Positions 7,616 through 17,496 of a DNA stretch of 34,015 nucleotides are shown here, in pieces. The stretch is from contig CANSCI010000019.1 of the NCBI GenBank assembly GCA_947645355.1, positions 1 through 34,015 on the forward strand. The letters are read 5' to 3'. The stretch comes from an uncultured Dorea sp. (lineage in GTDB: Bacteria > Bacillota > Clostridia > Lachnospirales > Lachnospiraceae). Position 1 is the first letter of the stretch; each line of letters starts with the position of its first letter. The notes under the pieces were generated by a model. The model made no database searches. It saw only the letters and a list, made by a program, of their open reading frames with translations, and had not been told where the DNA came from. Position numbers and translations under genes: made by a program.

Positions 7616-8503
7616 GTGAATTTTTTTACATTCCAGTCGTTAAATACATATACGAAAAATATGGAAATGCAGATGAAATGGCAGAAAAAGAAGAATACCA
7701 GTGATTTTAAGGCGGACGGAAGTACAAAACTGGATTCGGTAAGCCGGCAGGCAGAGGAGATCCGGAAGGCCAATGCGGACGGGTCGGCGAAAATGGCAGG
7801 CCAGATTGACTTGAAACTCAACAGCGGCAAGAAACTTACGGCAGAGGAACTGGAATATCTGCAGAAGCATGATCCTCAGAAGTACCAGAAGGTAAAGCAG
7901 ATTGAGGCCGAACAAAAGAATTACGAAAACGAGCTTAAGAAATGTAAGACGAAGGATGAAGTCCAGCGGGTAAGAATGGCACATACCGCCTCTTCCTTGA
8001 GTGCGGTGAACAATATCAAAAATAATCCGGCTATCCCGGAGGAGAAAAAATTTGAGCTTATTATGTATGAGCACCGTAAGAACCAAGCCATTGAGGCAGC
8101 AACGGCAGAATTTGTAGAGAGCGGAAAGTATGCAAAGCTTCCGACAGAGGAAGAGCGGCTGAAGGCCGAGAAGGATCTGAAAGAGGCCAAAGAAGCAGAA
8201 CTTCAGCCGGAGGAAGGTACAGAAGGTACAGAAGAAACAGAAGGTGCGGCCAAAGAAGAAAATAATAAAGATGAAAGCAGCGCCCAGCAGGTGGTGGATG
8301 CAGGTGCAAAGACACTCCGCCGTACCGAGGCAGAGATTGCGAGGCGCAAAGCAATGGCTGCTTTGGATGAGCGTACGATGACCCGCACAGAGGCGGAGAC
8401 GACGCCGGAGGCATTGAAGGTCAAGCGTGCGAGGGCAGAAGCAGCGTATCGGGCAAGCGGGGGAAGTATCCCTGCGAATGCCGTGGATATTAAAGTAGAG
8501 TAA
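7616..8503 (+). CDS. Hypothetical charged helical protein
   Basis: I do not recognise a characterised domain. The protein is 295 aa, hydrophilic, rich in Lys, Glu and Ala, with long predicted helical/coiled-coil stretches (roughly 75-130 and 165-200). A low-complexity acidic Glu/Thr/Gly segment sits near residues 200-225, followed by an Arg/Ala-rich helix. There is no signal peptide or membrane segment. The start is a GTG at 7616 with a strong AAGGAGG 8 bases upstream; an upstream in-frame TTG has no ribosome site. It follows the tRNA-Arg unit and is 20 bp ahead of the EamA gene in the same direction, so the two may be co-transcribed. A cytoplasmic structural or spore-associated role is conceivable but unsupported. 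Confidence 0.7.
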   Translation: MNFFTFQSLNTYTKNMEMQMKWQKKKNTSDFKADGSTKLDSVSRQAEEIRKANADGSAKMAGQIDLKLNSGKKLTAEELEYLQKHDPQKYQKVKQIEAEQKNYENELKKCKTKDEVQRVRMAHTASSLSAVNNIKNNPAIPEEKKFELIMYEHRKNQAIEAATAEFVESGKYAKLPTEEERLKAEKDLKEAKEAELQPEEGTEGTEETEGAAKEENNKDESSAQQVVDAGAKTLRRTEAEIARRKAMAALDERTMTRTEAETTPEALKVKRARAEAAYRASGGSIPANAVDIKVE

Positions 8504-8523
8504 ATGATAAGAGACGATTACAG

Positions 8524-9423
8524 ATGAAGAAGAGGATTTATGTAAAAGGATTGGTTCTGGGGCTGCTTGCAGGTGTCCTGTGGGGCATCACAGGCCCCCT
8601 GGGCCAATATTTATTTGATGAGAAGGGGATTGTTCCTGATTGGCTGGTGCCCTGCCGGTTGTTTGTGTCAGGGATTGTTATACTGATCGGCCTGTATGGG
8701 AGTCGGAAAGGTGACATTTTTAAGCTGTGGACGGACAGAAGAGATGCTGTTCATATGGTCGTCTACAGCACGGCAGGGATGATGGCTGTCCAGTACAGCT
8801 TTTTTATTGCGGTGGAGGCGTCAAACGGCGGCACTGCAACTGTACTGCAATACACCAACCCGGTGATGATTATCCTATATTCTGCTTTGTTTCGGGGAGT
8901 ACGCCCGTCACGAAGAGAAGTGTTTGCTGTGCTGCTTGCTCTTGCCGGTATTTTTTTATTGTCCACAAACGGGAATATACATACGCTTGTTATCACGCCA
9001 AAGGGTTTGTTCATGGGGCTTTTGTGCGCCTTTTTTACTTGCCTGTACTCTATGATTCCGGTAAGGCTGCTGGAAAAATATGACGCCGTGCTTGTGTGCG
9101 GCTGGTCTATGCTGACAGGCGGCATTGTCCTTGCGTTGTGGAGGCAGCCGTGGAGAATCGGTGTCGGGAAAGATCTTCAGGTGTGTGGGCTGTTTCTGAT
9201 TTTGGTGTTTGTGGGGACGGTTATTCCGTTTATCGCCTCCCTGAAAGCAATCCCTGTGATCGGTCCGATGTATGCAAATGTTTTGGCAAGCATTGAACCT
9301 GTAGTGGCTTCCTTTATTACATTTCTGGTGCTCGGCACACGTTTTGGGAGGCTTGAGGTGCTTGGATTTGCCCTGATCATTGCCACAATTGTTATATTGT
9401 CCTGGAAGAGGGGAGAAACATAA
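8524..9423 (+). CDS. EamA/DMT-family permease
   Basis: A 299-aa membrane protein with about ten hydrophobic segments arranged as two repeats of an EamA domain. An early GVLWGITGPLG stretch and a second-half region ending in VLASIEPVVASFITFLVLG are typical of drug/metabolite transporters. The substrate is unknown; family members export metabolites, amino acids or toxic compounds. It sits 20 bp after the hypothetical gene, with only a weak AAGAGA ribosome site, suggesting co-transcription and modest translation. glpK follows after 79 bp, but nothing ties this permease to glycerol. Confidence 0.85.
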   Translation: MKKRIYVKGLVLGLLAGVLWGITGPLGQYLFDEKGIVPDWLVPCRLFVSGIVILIGLYGSRKGDIFKLWTDRRDAVHMVVYSTAGMMAVQYSFFIAVEASNGGTATVLQYTNPVMIILYSALFRGVRPSRREVFAVLLALAGIFLLSTNGNIHTLVITPKGLFMGLLCAFFTCLYSMIPVRLLEKYDAVLVCGWSMLTGGIVLALWRQPWRIGVGKDLQVCGLFLILVFVGTVIPFIASLKAIPVIGPMYANVLASIEPVVASFITFLVLGTRFGRLEVLGFALIIATIVILSWKRGET

Positions 9424-9454
9424 AGGTTTTTGTGCTATACTGGTAAAAGAATGA

Positions 9455-11005
<1,551 letters not shown>

Positions 11006-11009
11006 GAAG

Positions 11010-11180
11010 ATGGAAGTGATAAAGGTCAATTGCTCCGTCTGTGAGAATCAGTGTGCTATGGAGGCTGAGGTGGAGGACGGTGAAGTGATAGATGTTTTGG
11101 GGAATCGCTGTCTGAAAGGTTTTATGTATGCACAGCGCCAGGTGTTGAACCGGCTAAAAGAGCAGGGAGAGGGAATATAG
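11010..11180 (+). CDS. Short DUF1667-like cysteine protein (possibly truncated)
   Basis: A 56-aa protein whose N-terminus carries a CxxCxxxC arrangement (Cys 8, 11, 15) followed by GNRCLKG about 20 residues later, the pattern of the DUF1667 domain found next to FAD-dependent glycerol-3-phosphate dehydrogenases. Family members are usually about twice as long, so the C-terminal half is missing. Downstream frames do not continue it, suggesting a truncated remnant or a minimal version. It may bind a metal or Fe-S cluster. GAGGAGG inside the end of glpK lies 9 bases before the ATG, so translation is probably coupled. A genuine stand-alone small protein cannot be excluded. Confidence 0.65.
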   Translation: MEVIKVNCSVCENQCAMEAEVEDGEVIDVLGNRCLKGFMYAQRQVLNRLKEQGEGI

Positions 11181-11225
11181 TATTAATGGGCCGCAGCGGG
11201 AACAGCGTAATGGGAACTGTAAGTT

Positions 11226-11254
11226 TTGAGTAGACATTCCGGCAAAAATATAAT
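11226..11254 (+). promoter_or_regulatory. Promoter upstream of phosphofructokinase
   Basis: TTGAGT (11226-11231), 17-bp spacer, TATAAT (11249-11254). It predicts a start near 11261 and a 5' leader of about 60 bases. Confidence 0.7.
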
Positions 11255-11323
11255 AAAATAATTCTATTGACGTAAGTTTTCAGGCATAGTAGAAGAAACA
11301 GCAACGAAGAAGGGAGAAACATC

Positions 11324-12571
11324 ATGAAAGGAAATGTAATCGTAGGGCAGTCTGGAGGTCCTACTGCAGCAATTAATTCAAGTCTTGCGGGAGTGTACCG
11401 TACAGCGAAAGACCGTGGAGCAAAGAAGGTATATGGAATGCTTCACGGGATCCAGGGATTACTGGAGGAAAAATATATTGACCTGTCTGACCATATTAAG
11501 ACAGAGCTGGATGCAGAGCTTTTAAAGAGGACGCCTGCAGCATTTTTAGGGTCATGCCGCTATAAGCTTCCGGAGATCCATGAAGACAGGGATCTGTATG
11601 ACCGCGTGTTCGAGATCCTGAATAAGCTTGAGATTGAAGCGTTTATTTATATCGGCGGGAATGATTCCATGGACACGATCAAGAAACTGTCTGACTATGC
11701 GATTATTACGGGACACCCGACAAGGTTCATCGGCTGTCCGAAGACCATTGACAATGATCTTGCGCTGACAGACCACACACCTGGGTACGGAAGTGCGGCA
11801 AAATATATCGGAACATCTATGAAAGAGATTATACGTGACAGTTTCTGCCTGGAATACAGCAAAGGACTTGTTACCATTGTAGAGATTATGGGCCGCAACG
11901 CCGGCTGGCTGACAGGTTCTGCAGCGCTTGCACAGGGCGAGGACTGCGAGGGACCGGACATGATCTATCTTCCGGAACTTGATTTTGATCTTGTGAAGTT
12001 CCGGGATAAGGTGCAGGGACTGCTTGAGAAGAAGACATCTGTTGTCGTAGCTATTTCTGAAGGAATCTGCACGGCAGACGGAAAATATGTATGTGAGTTA
12101 GGAAACAGTGTTGATTTTGTAGACGCATTCGGGCACAAACAGTTGTCAGGAACGGCTGCATACCTTGCAAGCTATATTGCAGGGGAGATTGGCTGCAAGA
12201 CACGTGCCATTGAGTTAAGTACACTGCAGCGTGCAGCAGCTCATTCGTCCTCCCGTGTAGATATTCTGGAGGCATATCAGGTAGGCGGAGCCGCGGTCAA
12301 GGCGGCTGACGAAGGGGACAGCGGCAAGATGGTAGTTCTCCAGAGATTATCCGATGATCCGTACCAGTGCGGAACAGAGGTTAAGGATGTACACAAGATC
12401 GCAAATGATGAGAAGCTTGTTCCAAGAAGCTGGGTGAATGAGGAAGGAACCTATGTGACAAGCGAGTTTATTTCTTATGTAAGGCCGTTGATCCAGGGGG
12501 ATGTTTCTCCGGTTATGGTAGACGGTATCCCAAGGCATCTGTATACTCCGAAGGAGCTGAGCCAGCGGTAA
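11324..12571 (+). CDS. pfp: 6-phosphofructokinase, probably PPi-dependent
   Basis: Phosphorylates fructose-6-phosphate to fructose-1,6-bisphosphate in glycolysis. The N-terminal GQSGGPTAAIN motif, GGNDSMDT (about residues 109-116) and PKTIDNDL (about 139-146) define the family. In ATP-dependent enzymes the last motif reads PGTIDND; Lys in place of Gly is the known marker of pyrophosphate-dependent enzymes, so PPi is the predicted phosphoryl donor, which would make the step reversible. The 415-aa length fits this clade. The ribosome site GAAGGGAG lies about 8 bases upstream. It has its own promoter and a terminator-like hairpin after the stop, so it is monocistronic. Confidence 0.9.
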   Translation: MKGNVIVGQSGGPTAAINSSLAGVYRTAKDRGAKKVYGMLHGIQGLLEEKYIDLSDHIKTELDAELLKRTPAAFLGSCRYKLPEIHEDRDLYDRVFEILNKLEIEAFIYIGGNDSMDTIKKLSDYAIITGHPTRFIGCPKTIDNDLALTDHTPGYGSAAKYIGTSMKEIIRDSFCLEYSKGLVTIVEIMGRNAGWLTGSAALAQGEDCEGPDMIYLPELDFDLVKFRDKVQGLLEKKTSVVVAISEGICTADGKYVCELGNSVDFVDAFGHKQLSGTAAYLASYIAGEIGCKTRAIELSTLQRAAAHSSSRVDILEAYQVGGAAVKAADEGDSGKMVVLQRLSDDPYQCGTEVKDVHKIANDEKLVPRSWVNEEGTYVTSEFISYVRPLIQGDVSPVMVDGIPRHLYTPKELSQR

Positions 12572-12593
12572 ATCCATTATAGTGATGAAACCG

Positions 12594-12629
12594 AGGACGC
12601 CTGATTTTAGGCGTCCTTAGTTAATTTTA
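12594..12629 (+). terminator. Terminator after phosphofructokinase
   Basis: AGGACGCC pairs with GGCGTCCT around an 8-base loop, followed by a T-rich but interrupted tail. From here to 12824 no gene is seen. The stretch holds a TATAAT at 12781-12786 with only a poor -35 (AAATTC), a small CACCA/TGGTG hairpin near 12655, and two copies of TTCACCAAAG (12653 and 12761). Confidence 0.65.
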
Positions 12630-12824
12630 AGAGGGTATTCCTTAAGTCTGTGTTCACCAAAGTGGTGCTTGCTATTCGGTCACGGATCAAGTATGATATA
12701 AATATCTCGATTAAATTTTTCAGAATATTTTAATAAGAGTCGCCGAATCTGGCAGAGAAATTCACCAAAGATACAGTAGCTATAATACAGAAGAAATGTT
12801 AAAATTAAAGAACAGGATGATGAA

Positions 12825-13358
12825 ATGAAGTTGCAAGACAGATTGATACTATACCATGGAACAGGAAAATATTTTAAAATTTTTGATCTTAAACAAGCAA
12901 GAGGTTTCAAAGATTTCGGACGCGGATTTTATCTTACAACGAGTTACCGTCAGGCGCAGAGGTGGGCTCAGGTAAAGGCAGAGGAGGAGGCATATATTTA
13001 CCAGTATGTGGTTGAAGGATTTTGTTCCGCAAATTGGAAAGTATTAGAATTACTGCAATATGATGAAGTATGGATAGACTTTATTACGGAAAGCAGGCTG
13101 ACGGGAAAAGAGACATCTTACGATATTATCTATGACCGTATAGCGGACAATCAATACTTTGAAATGTCCAGTGTATTGCAGAGATATAGTAGGAAACAAA
13201 TATCTTCAGAAGAAGCAATTCAGAAAATTCAATGGAAATATAGTGATGGCGATCAGTATTGTTTTAAAAATGAAAGAGTAATAAAGCTATTGAAAAGGCA
13301 GGAAACATACATACAGCGTAAAGATGCAGCAGGTATCTGGAGACAGGTAAAGGTGTAG
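12825..13358 (+). CDS. DUF3990 family protein (ADP-ribosyltransferase-like fold)
   Basis: A 177-aa soluble protein. Motifs fit DUF3990, a family placed in the ADP-ribosyltransferase superfamily: YHG at residues 10-12 (the usual His-Gly of the first NAD-binding strand), FGRGFYLT at 31-38, YDRIADN at 103-109 and DQYCF at 143-147, where the Gln/Phe element occupies the third conserved position. An ADP-ribosylating toxin or effector activity is inferred from fold, not shown. It is the first of three same-strand genes with 8-bp and overlapping junctions; the second is DUF3791-like, a known neighbour of DUF3990. The ribosome site is weak (AGGATG). Whether it is intracellular (toxin-antitoxin-like) or regulatory is open. 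Confidence 0.75.
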   Translation: MKLQDRLILYHGTGKYFKIFDLKQARGFKDFGRGFYLTTSYRQAQRWAQVKAEEEAYIYQYVVEGFCSANWKVLELLQYDEVWIDFITESRLTGKETSYDIIYDRIADNQYFEMSSVLQRYSRKQISSEEAIQKIQWKYSDGDQYCFKNERVIKLLKRQETYIQRKDAAGIWRQVKV

Positions 13359-13366
13359 GTGATTTT

Positions 13367-13792
13367 ATGGAGAATAGAAGAATTTGTCAGTTGTCATTTA
13401 TGTTGAGTGATATTACAGGGATATCGCAGGAAGAGGCGGAAAGTCTGATTTTGGAATGCCCGATAGGGGAATGTATCATCAGGAATAATCCGGCGGTTAT
13501 CTATGAGCAGCAGACGGAAAATATGGAGATAATAGCGCAGGAGTTGACAGATAAAGGGATTGAGATTGCAAGACTTATTACGATGGATTCTATTGTTGAA
13601 GCGATGCGTCATCTGATGGAAAAAGAAGAAAATGAGTATGCACAAGGGCCCCTGGGGACATATAGAAAAAAAGCTCACAAAGAAGTAGTGCATGAAAAGC
13701 AACATGAACAGAGAAGCCGGATACTAAAACAGAAAAGGGAAAATCTAAAGAATGTAAGGAGAATAAATCATGTTAATAAACATGCGAGATAA
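13367..13792 (+). CDS. DUF3791-like small protein, partner of the DUF3990 protein
   Basis: A 141-aa protein beginning 8 bp after the DUF3990 stop. The N-terminal half (residues 8-60) is helical and has the DUF3791 flavour: a short helix, the segment ISQEEAESLI, then an aromatic/Tyr-containing turn and another helix. The C-terminal third is very basic (many Lys/Arg/His), which suggests nucleic-acid or partner binding. Its last 23 bp overlap the start of the third gene. In a toxin-antitoxin reading this would be the antitoxin or adaptor; that is inference from gene order. No signal peptide or membrane segment is seen. Confidence 0.6.
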   Translation: MENRRICQLSFMLSDITGISQEEAESLILECPIGECIIRNNPAVIYEQQTENMEIIAQELTDKGIEIARLITMDSIVEAMRHLMEKEENEYAQGPLGTYRKKAHKEVVHEKQHEQRSRILKQKRENLKNVRRINHVNKHAR

Positions 13793-13994
13793 TGAAAACA
13801 ATTTGAGGATAAAGGATATATTGGATGTTGATTTTGATATGTATGTGGAGAAAGAGGACAATAAATTTTATGTGCGTGTCAATCGTCTGTATCAACTGGA
13901 TGAAGTTTTTGAAAAAAGGGAGGATGCGGAATTTCGGATGCGGATAATAGCCCGAATCCGTAACCAAGAGGAGGAAGAGTTGAGAAATTATTAA
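13770..13994 (+). CDS. Small hypothetical protein, third gene of the DUF3990 cassette
   Basis: A 74-aa acidic protein of unknown family. AAGGAG lies about 8 bases before the ATG, and the start overlaps the preceding gene by 23 bp in another frame, so translation is probably coupled. Predicted pattern: two beta strands (residues 20-40) followed by a charged helix. No recognised motif. It may be a second immunity or regulatory component of the cassette. Confidence 0.6.
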   Translation: MLINMRDNENNLRIKDILDVDFDMYVEKEDNKFYVRVNRLYQLDEVFEKREDAEFRMRIIARIRNQEEEELRNY

Positions 13995-14034
13995 GGCGGC
14001 AGATGCAGCCGGAAAAAATTTTGTTTAAAACCTC

Positions 14035-14063
14035 TTGCATTTTTATTGGCAATCCTGTACTAT
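14035..14063 (+). promoter_or_regulatory. Promoter ahead of the pseudokinase gene
   Basis: TTGCAT (14035-14040), 17-bp spacer, TACTAT (14058-14063). The following leader of about 155 bases holds a short open stretch (14146-14208, ATG to TGA) with protein-like codons but no ribosome site. It may be a remnant of a longer N-terminus of the next gene. Confidence 0.5.
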
Positions 14064-14227
14064 AAATATCACTCTACAATTCTTAAGAGTCTTTTTATTC
14101 TATTATTCATGTTATTTGTTTTGTTTCCCGTAACACTATTATGATATGGCTGTGTGGATATATGCGGATTTCTCTGGTATCTCCTGCAGTCTGAAAACAG
14201 AAGGTTGAAATTCAGTTGTGAGAGGTG

Positions 14228-15745
14228 ATGTGTTTGGTATCCAGGGAAGGATATGATGTTTTGCGTTTCATTGAGCATAACAGGGTCTGTTATGTGAGTT
14301 CTGAGTATGTAAAGGGAAGTCCGATGATCAGGTGGCTGAAATATCATCCGCAGATAGCGAAAGAGGTGTTATTTGCGTGGATGCATGACATGATCCGTCA
14401 GCTCGGTCAATTTCACAAATGCCGTGGACATCCCTGTTATCAGTATGTGAATCCCTATAGTATTATTGTAACGGAAGAAGGGGTGTTGTATTTTCTGGAT
14501 ATGGGTTCGTCTGCTAATGAGGAGGAGCTTAAACGGATGCAGAGAAGAACTGTGCGGGAGCATTTTTTGCCTGCCGGGGAAGCCTATTACCAGAAGGCGA
14601 GTGTCGCGCTTGATATATACGGCCTCGGAAAGACGTTTCAATATCTGCTCTCAGAGTCGGATCCGGAGCCCCGGCTCAGCAGCAGGGAGATCATAAGGCT
14701 TCAGAAGACCATTTCAAAATGTCTGAATGAACATTCTAAGAAATCATTTCAAAAGGTATCAGATATTCACAAATATATTCCACAATACAAGCAAGGAAAA
14801 GAAAGAAATTTCCGTCAGAAGAAAATTCTGCTCCCGGGGGTGGTGACGGCGGTTATTTTAATCGGTATATCCGGGTTTTTAAAAGATACAGAGGCGGACA
14901 AAGAAACAGAGAAGCAAAAGAAAACGCTGACGCAGGAAGGGCAGGTATCCGGCGAAAAGAAGAGCGGGCAGGAGAGGGAGGTGTCCGGTGAGGATCACAA
15001 GGAACTAAGCGAAGAGGATCAGTATAAGATGGAGCTCGGGGTGCTGTATTTTCTAAAAATAAAAGATTACGAAAAGAGCAGGCTGTATTTTCAGAGTGTG
15101 GGAAATTGCAGGCTGGCGGAGGATTTGTCTGTTATTTCGGAACGCCTGGCAGGCGGCCGGGTCGAGGAGGAGCAGCTGAGAGACGTTCTTAAGGATGCCG
15201 GAAAACAGCTGGACGGCATGGAGGATGCGCCTTATTACCAGTGTCTCATCAGAGGTTATGCCTGCCTGGAATCGGAAGAGGATATGAGGGTATTGGCAGA
15301 TCTTGGGGAACGGTATCTTGAGTTCGGACTGACGGAAGATCTGTCAGAGACTATCGGATGTATTGCTGTGGCTTACGAAAAATGTGGGCAGACAGAATCG
15401 GCAATTAACATGTACGAACTACAGCTTCAACAGGCGGAGGAAGCTGCCGTCAGAACGGAGATTTATAAAAAGCTGCCGGTTCTGTTCTGTGAGAAGGACA
15501 GGCCGGAACAGGCCCAGGAGATACTGAGAAGAGGAATTGAGGAATTTCCGGAGTCCGCAGAGCTACGAATCCTGTATATTAAAGTACAGTGTCAGGATGC
15601 AAAGATAGACAGGGAAGTCTGCAGGAAGACCATCGAAGAGTCTGTAAGGGATGTTCCGGTTATCACCAAAGAAGAGGAATTTCAGAAATTGATGCAGGAA
15701 TGCGGATTTGAGACGGAAGGAGGAAATGTATGGATAAAACAATAA
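14228..15745 (+). CDS. Membrane pseudokinase with helical-repeat C-terminus
   Basis: About 505 aa. Residues 1-185 resemble the C-lobe of a Ser/Thr-kinase fold: the catalytic-loop region VNPYSIIV (74-81) lacks the catalytic Asp, DFG is replaced by DMG (91-93), and DIYGLGKTFQYLL (129-141) matches the kinase helix F region. The ATP-binding N-lobe is largely missing, so it should be catalytically dead. One membrane helix at about 200-217 follows, then a charged linker and TPR-like alpha helices to the end (about 255-505), presumably outside the membrane. Architecture recalls EssB/YukC of type VII secretion, but sequence identity is not obvious. The start is uncertain: ATG 14228, or TTG 14234, which is better spaced from GAGAGG. 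It overlaps the next gene by 16 bp. Confidence 0.6.
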   Translation: MCLVSREGYDVLRFIEHNRVCYVSSEYVKGSPMIRWLKYHPQIAKEVLFAWMHDMIRQLGQFHKCRGHPCYQYVNPYSIIVTEEGVLYFLDMGSSANEEELKRMQRRTVREHFLPAGEAYYQKASVALDIYGLGKTFQYLLSESDPEPRLSSREIIRLQKTISKCLNEHSKKSFQKVSDIHKYIPQYKQGKERNFRQKKILLPGVVTAVILIGISGFLKDTEADKETEKQKKTLTQEGQVSGEKKSGQEREVSGEDHKELSEEDQYKMELGVLYFLKIKDYEKSRLYFQSVGNCRLAEDLSVISERLAGGRVEEEQLRDVLKDAGKQLDGMEDAPYYQCLIRGYACLESEEDMRVLADLGERYLEFGLTEDLSETIGCIAVAYEKCGQTESAINMYELQLQQAEEAAVRTEIYKKLPVLFCEKDRPEQAQEILRRGIEEFPESAELRILYIKVQCQDAKIDREVCRKTIEESVRDVPVITKEEEFQKLMQECGFETEGGNVWIKQ

Positions 15746-17496
15746 AAAGAATTATGCTGCTGCTTTTTGTTCTGCTGCTGATCTATATACAGCAGGCAAC
15801 GGTGATATATGCAGAAAGTGCCGGAGAGGAGCATCGTGCAGCAGAGGAAGGAGAAGAGGGGAAAGGTGAAGAAGGCGAGGGGGAGAAAGAGCCAGAGAAA
15901 CCCAGGCCGGAGATAAAGTCTTTCCTGACCTGGTTTTCGGAACCGGATGGGAAGGAAGGGATCTATAGGACGAAACCGGGAGTTCGGATCCGGCATGTAA
16001 GTGAGCGGGGAATTACCAGATATCAGCTTGCCAGAGGGACACAGGTTCTGACGCAGGGGCTTCTTGAGCAGGAAGGGCAGGAGGTGTTTCTCACAGGAGA
16101 ATCTTTTGGGGAAGGCAAACACCAGTTAAATGTCTGGATGGAGGATGAGGAAGGACAGCCGGTAGAGGAGTTTGTGCTGCAGGAGACCTTCTGGGTTGAT
16201 ACTCAGGTTCCGGACATAAAGATGGAGGTAAAGGGAGGTTTTGAGGCATGGCATAGAGGAGAAGTCACACTGAATGTAGAGGCAGATGATAAGGTAAGCG
16301 GAGTTAGGAGGCTGGTATGTTATACAAATGGCGAATATGCAGGAGAGGCAAAAGAAGGCAAAGGAACGTTTGTGATTAAGGAGCCGTCTCTTGGCGGAAA
16401 GGAAGTAGAAGTTAAAATTGTAGCTGAAGACCGGGCCGGAAACCAATGCAGCCGGGTAAAATCCTTGTACATTGACAGTAAGGCTCCCTGTGCAGAAATT
16501 AGTGGTGTTGAAGATTATATGATTACCGGCAGGCCGCTGTCTGTCATCTATGAGGTGCAGGAGGAAAATATATTAAGTGAATGTGAGGCATTTGCTGAGT
16601 GGGAGAATGTGCAGGGGATACAAACAGTTCTTGCAGTTCCTGAGTGGGAGAGTACTAAGGACGGGAAAAGAACGGTTCAGCGGTTAACGGAAGACGGTAT
16701 CTATCGGCTGAAGATCAGTGCGGCGGATAAAGCAGGGCATAAAGTTGATAAAAGTATGCAGGTAATCATAGATAAAGAAAATCCGGTCATTCGCTACGTG
16801 GATCAACTGGAGGGGCAATATTTGAAGAGTTTTTGCTGGGATTATCCGGAAGGAGAGGTTATCTGGGATTTTACTACATATGCCAGTGAAGTGAGGCTTG
16901 ACGGAGCACTATATCCTATGGGAAAGAAGATCCGCGCAGAAGGAAAGCATGTTTTGGAAGTTCAGGCAAAGGATGCGGCCGGGAATCAGGCGCAGGCGAG
17001 GGCAGAGTTTGTGGTCGATCATACCCCGCCAAAGATCATATTTAAAGATGTGGAGGAAGGAAAAGAATATGAAGAAAAGCAGACGATTCAGGTGGAACTT
17101 GGAAGCCCGGAGGATACAATCGAGGGGATACAGATTAATGGAAAAAAACAGAAAATTCATGCCGGAAGTAAGGCCTTTCAATGCACGGTCCAGGAGCATC
17201 AGGATTATGAGGTAAAGGTGTCGGCTGCGGATAAAGCCGGGAACAGGTCTGAGAAAAGCCTGATGTTTACAGTTGTACCGAAGAAAACTTTTTTTCAGAA
17301 GATCACACAGCCGGCGGCAAAGGCCTTCACCACCGGGAACCGTGTGAAAAGGAGAGAGGACATGGATCAGAAGGGAGAAAGAGAGCAAACATCTCAAATG
17401 CCGGTGGCAGCAGCGCCGACAGCTGCAGCGGCGCTGATAACAGCAGCCTGGTATTTTAGGCGAAGAAGAAAACATAGCGCTGTTGAGGGGGATTGA
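15730..17496 (+). CDS. Secreted, membrane-anchored Ig-like repeat protein
   Basis: A 588-aa surface protein. The signal peptide (residues 1-28, hydrophobic core and VIYA end) is followed by an acidic Glu/Gly low-complexity linker (about 32-60). Several bacterial Ig-like domains follow, recognisable by repeated D-x-AGN/H turn motifs (DRAGN, DKAGH, DAAGN, DKAGN) and by VD/ID-x-x-x-P strand starts. A C-terminal hydrophobic helix (about 555-572) with a RRRRK stop-transfer follows; there is no LPxTG sortase motif. GGAGG lies 6-7 bases before the ATG, inside the end of the pseudokinase gene, so both are translationally coupled and probably act in one envelope complex. Function is unknown. Its stop codon directly abuts the stop of the convergent deacetylase gene. 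Confidence 0.75.
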   Translation: MDKTIKRIMLLLFVLLLIYIQQATVIYAESAGEEHRAAEEGEEGKGEEGEGEKEPEKPRPEIKSFLTWFSEPDGKEGIYRTKPGVRIRHVSERGITRYQLARGTQVLTQGLLEQEGQEVFLTGESFGEGKHQLNVWMEDEEGQPVEEFVLQETFWVDTQVPDIKMEVKGGFEAWHRGEVTLNVEADDKVSGVRRLVCYTNGEYAGEAKEGKGTFVIKEPSLGGKEVEVKIVAEDRAGNQCSRVKSLYIDSKAPCAEISGVEDYMITGRPLSVIYEVQEENILSECEAFAEWENVQGIQTVLAVPEWESTKDGKRTVQRLTEDGIYRLKISAADKAGHKVDKSMQVIIDKENPVIRYVDQLEGQYLKSFCWDYPEGEVIWDFTTYASEVRLDGALYPMGKKIRAEGKHVLEVQAKDAAGNQAQARAEFVVDHTPPKIIFKDVEEGKEYEEKQTIQVELGSPEDTIEGIQINGKKQKIHAGSKAFQCTVQEHQDYEVKVSAADKAGNRSEKSLMFTVVPKKTFFQKITQPAAKAFTTGNRVKRREDMDQKGEREQTSQMPVAAAPTAAAALITAAWYFRRRRKHSAVEGD

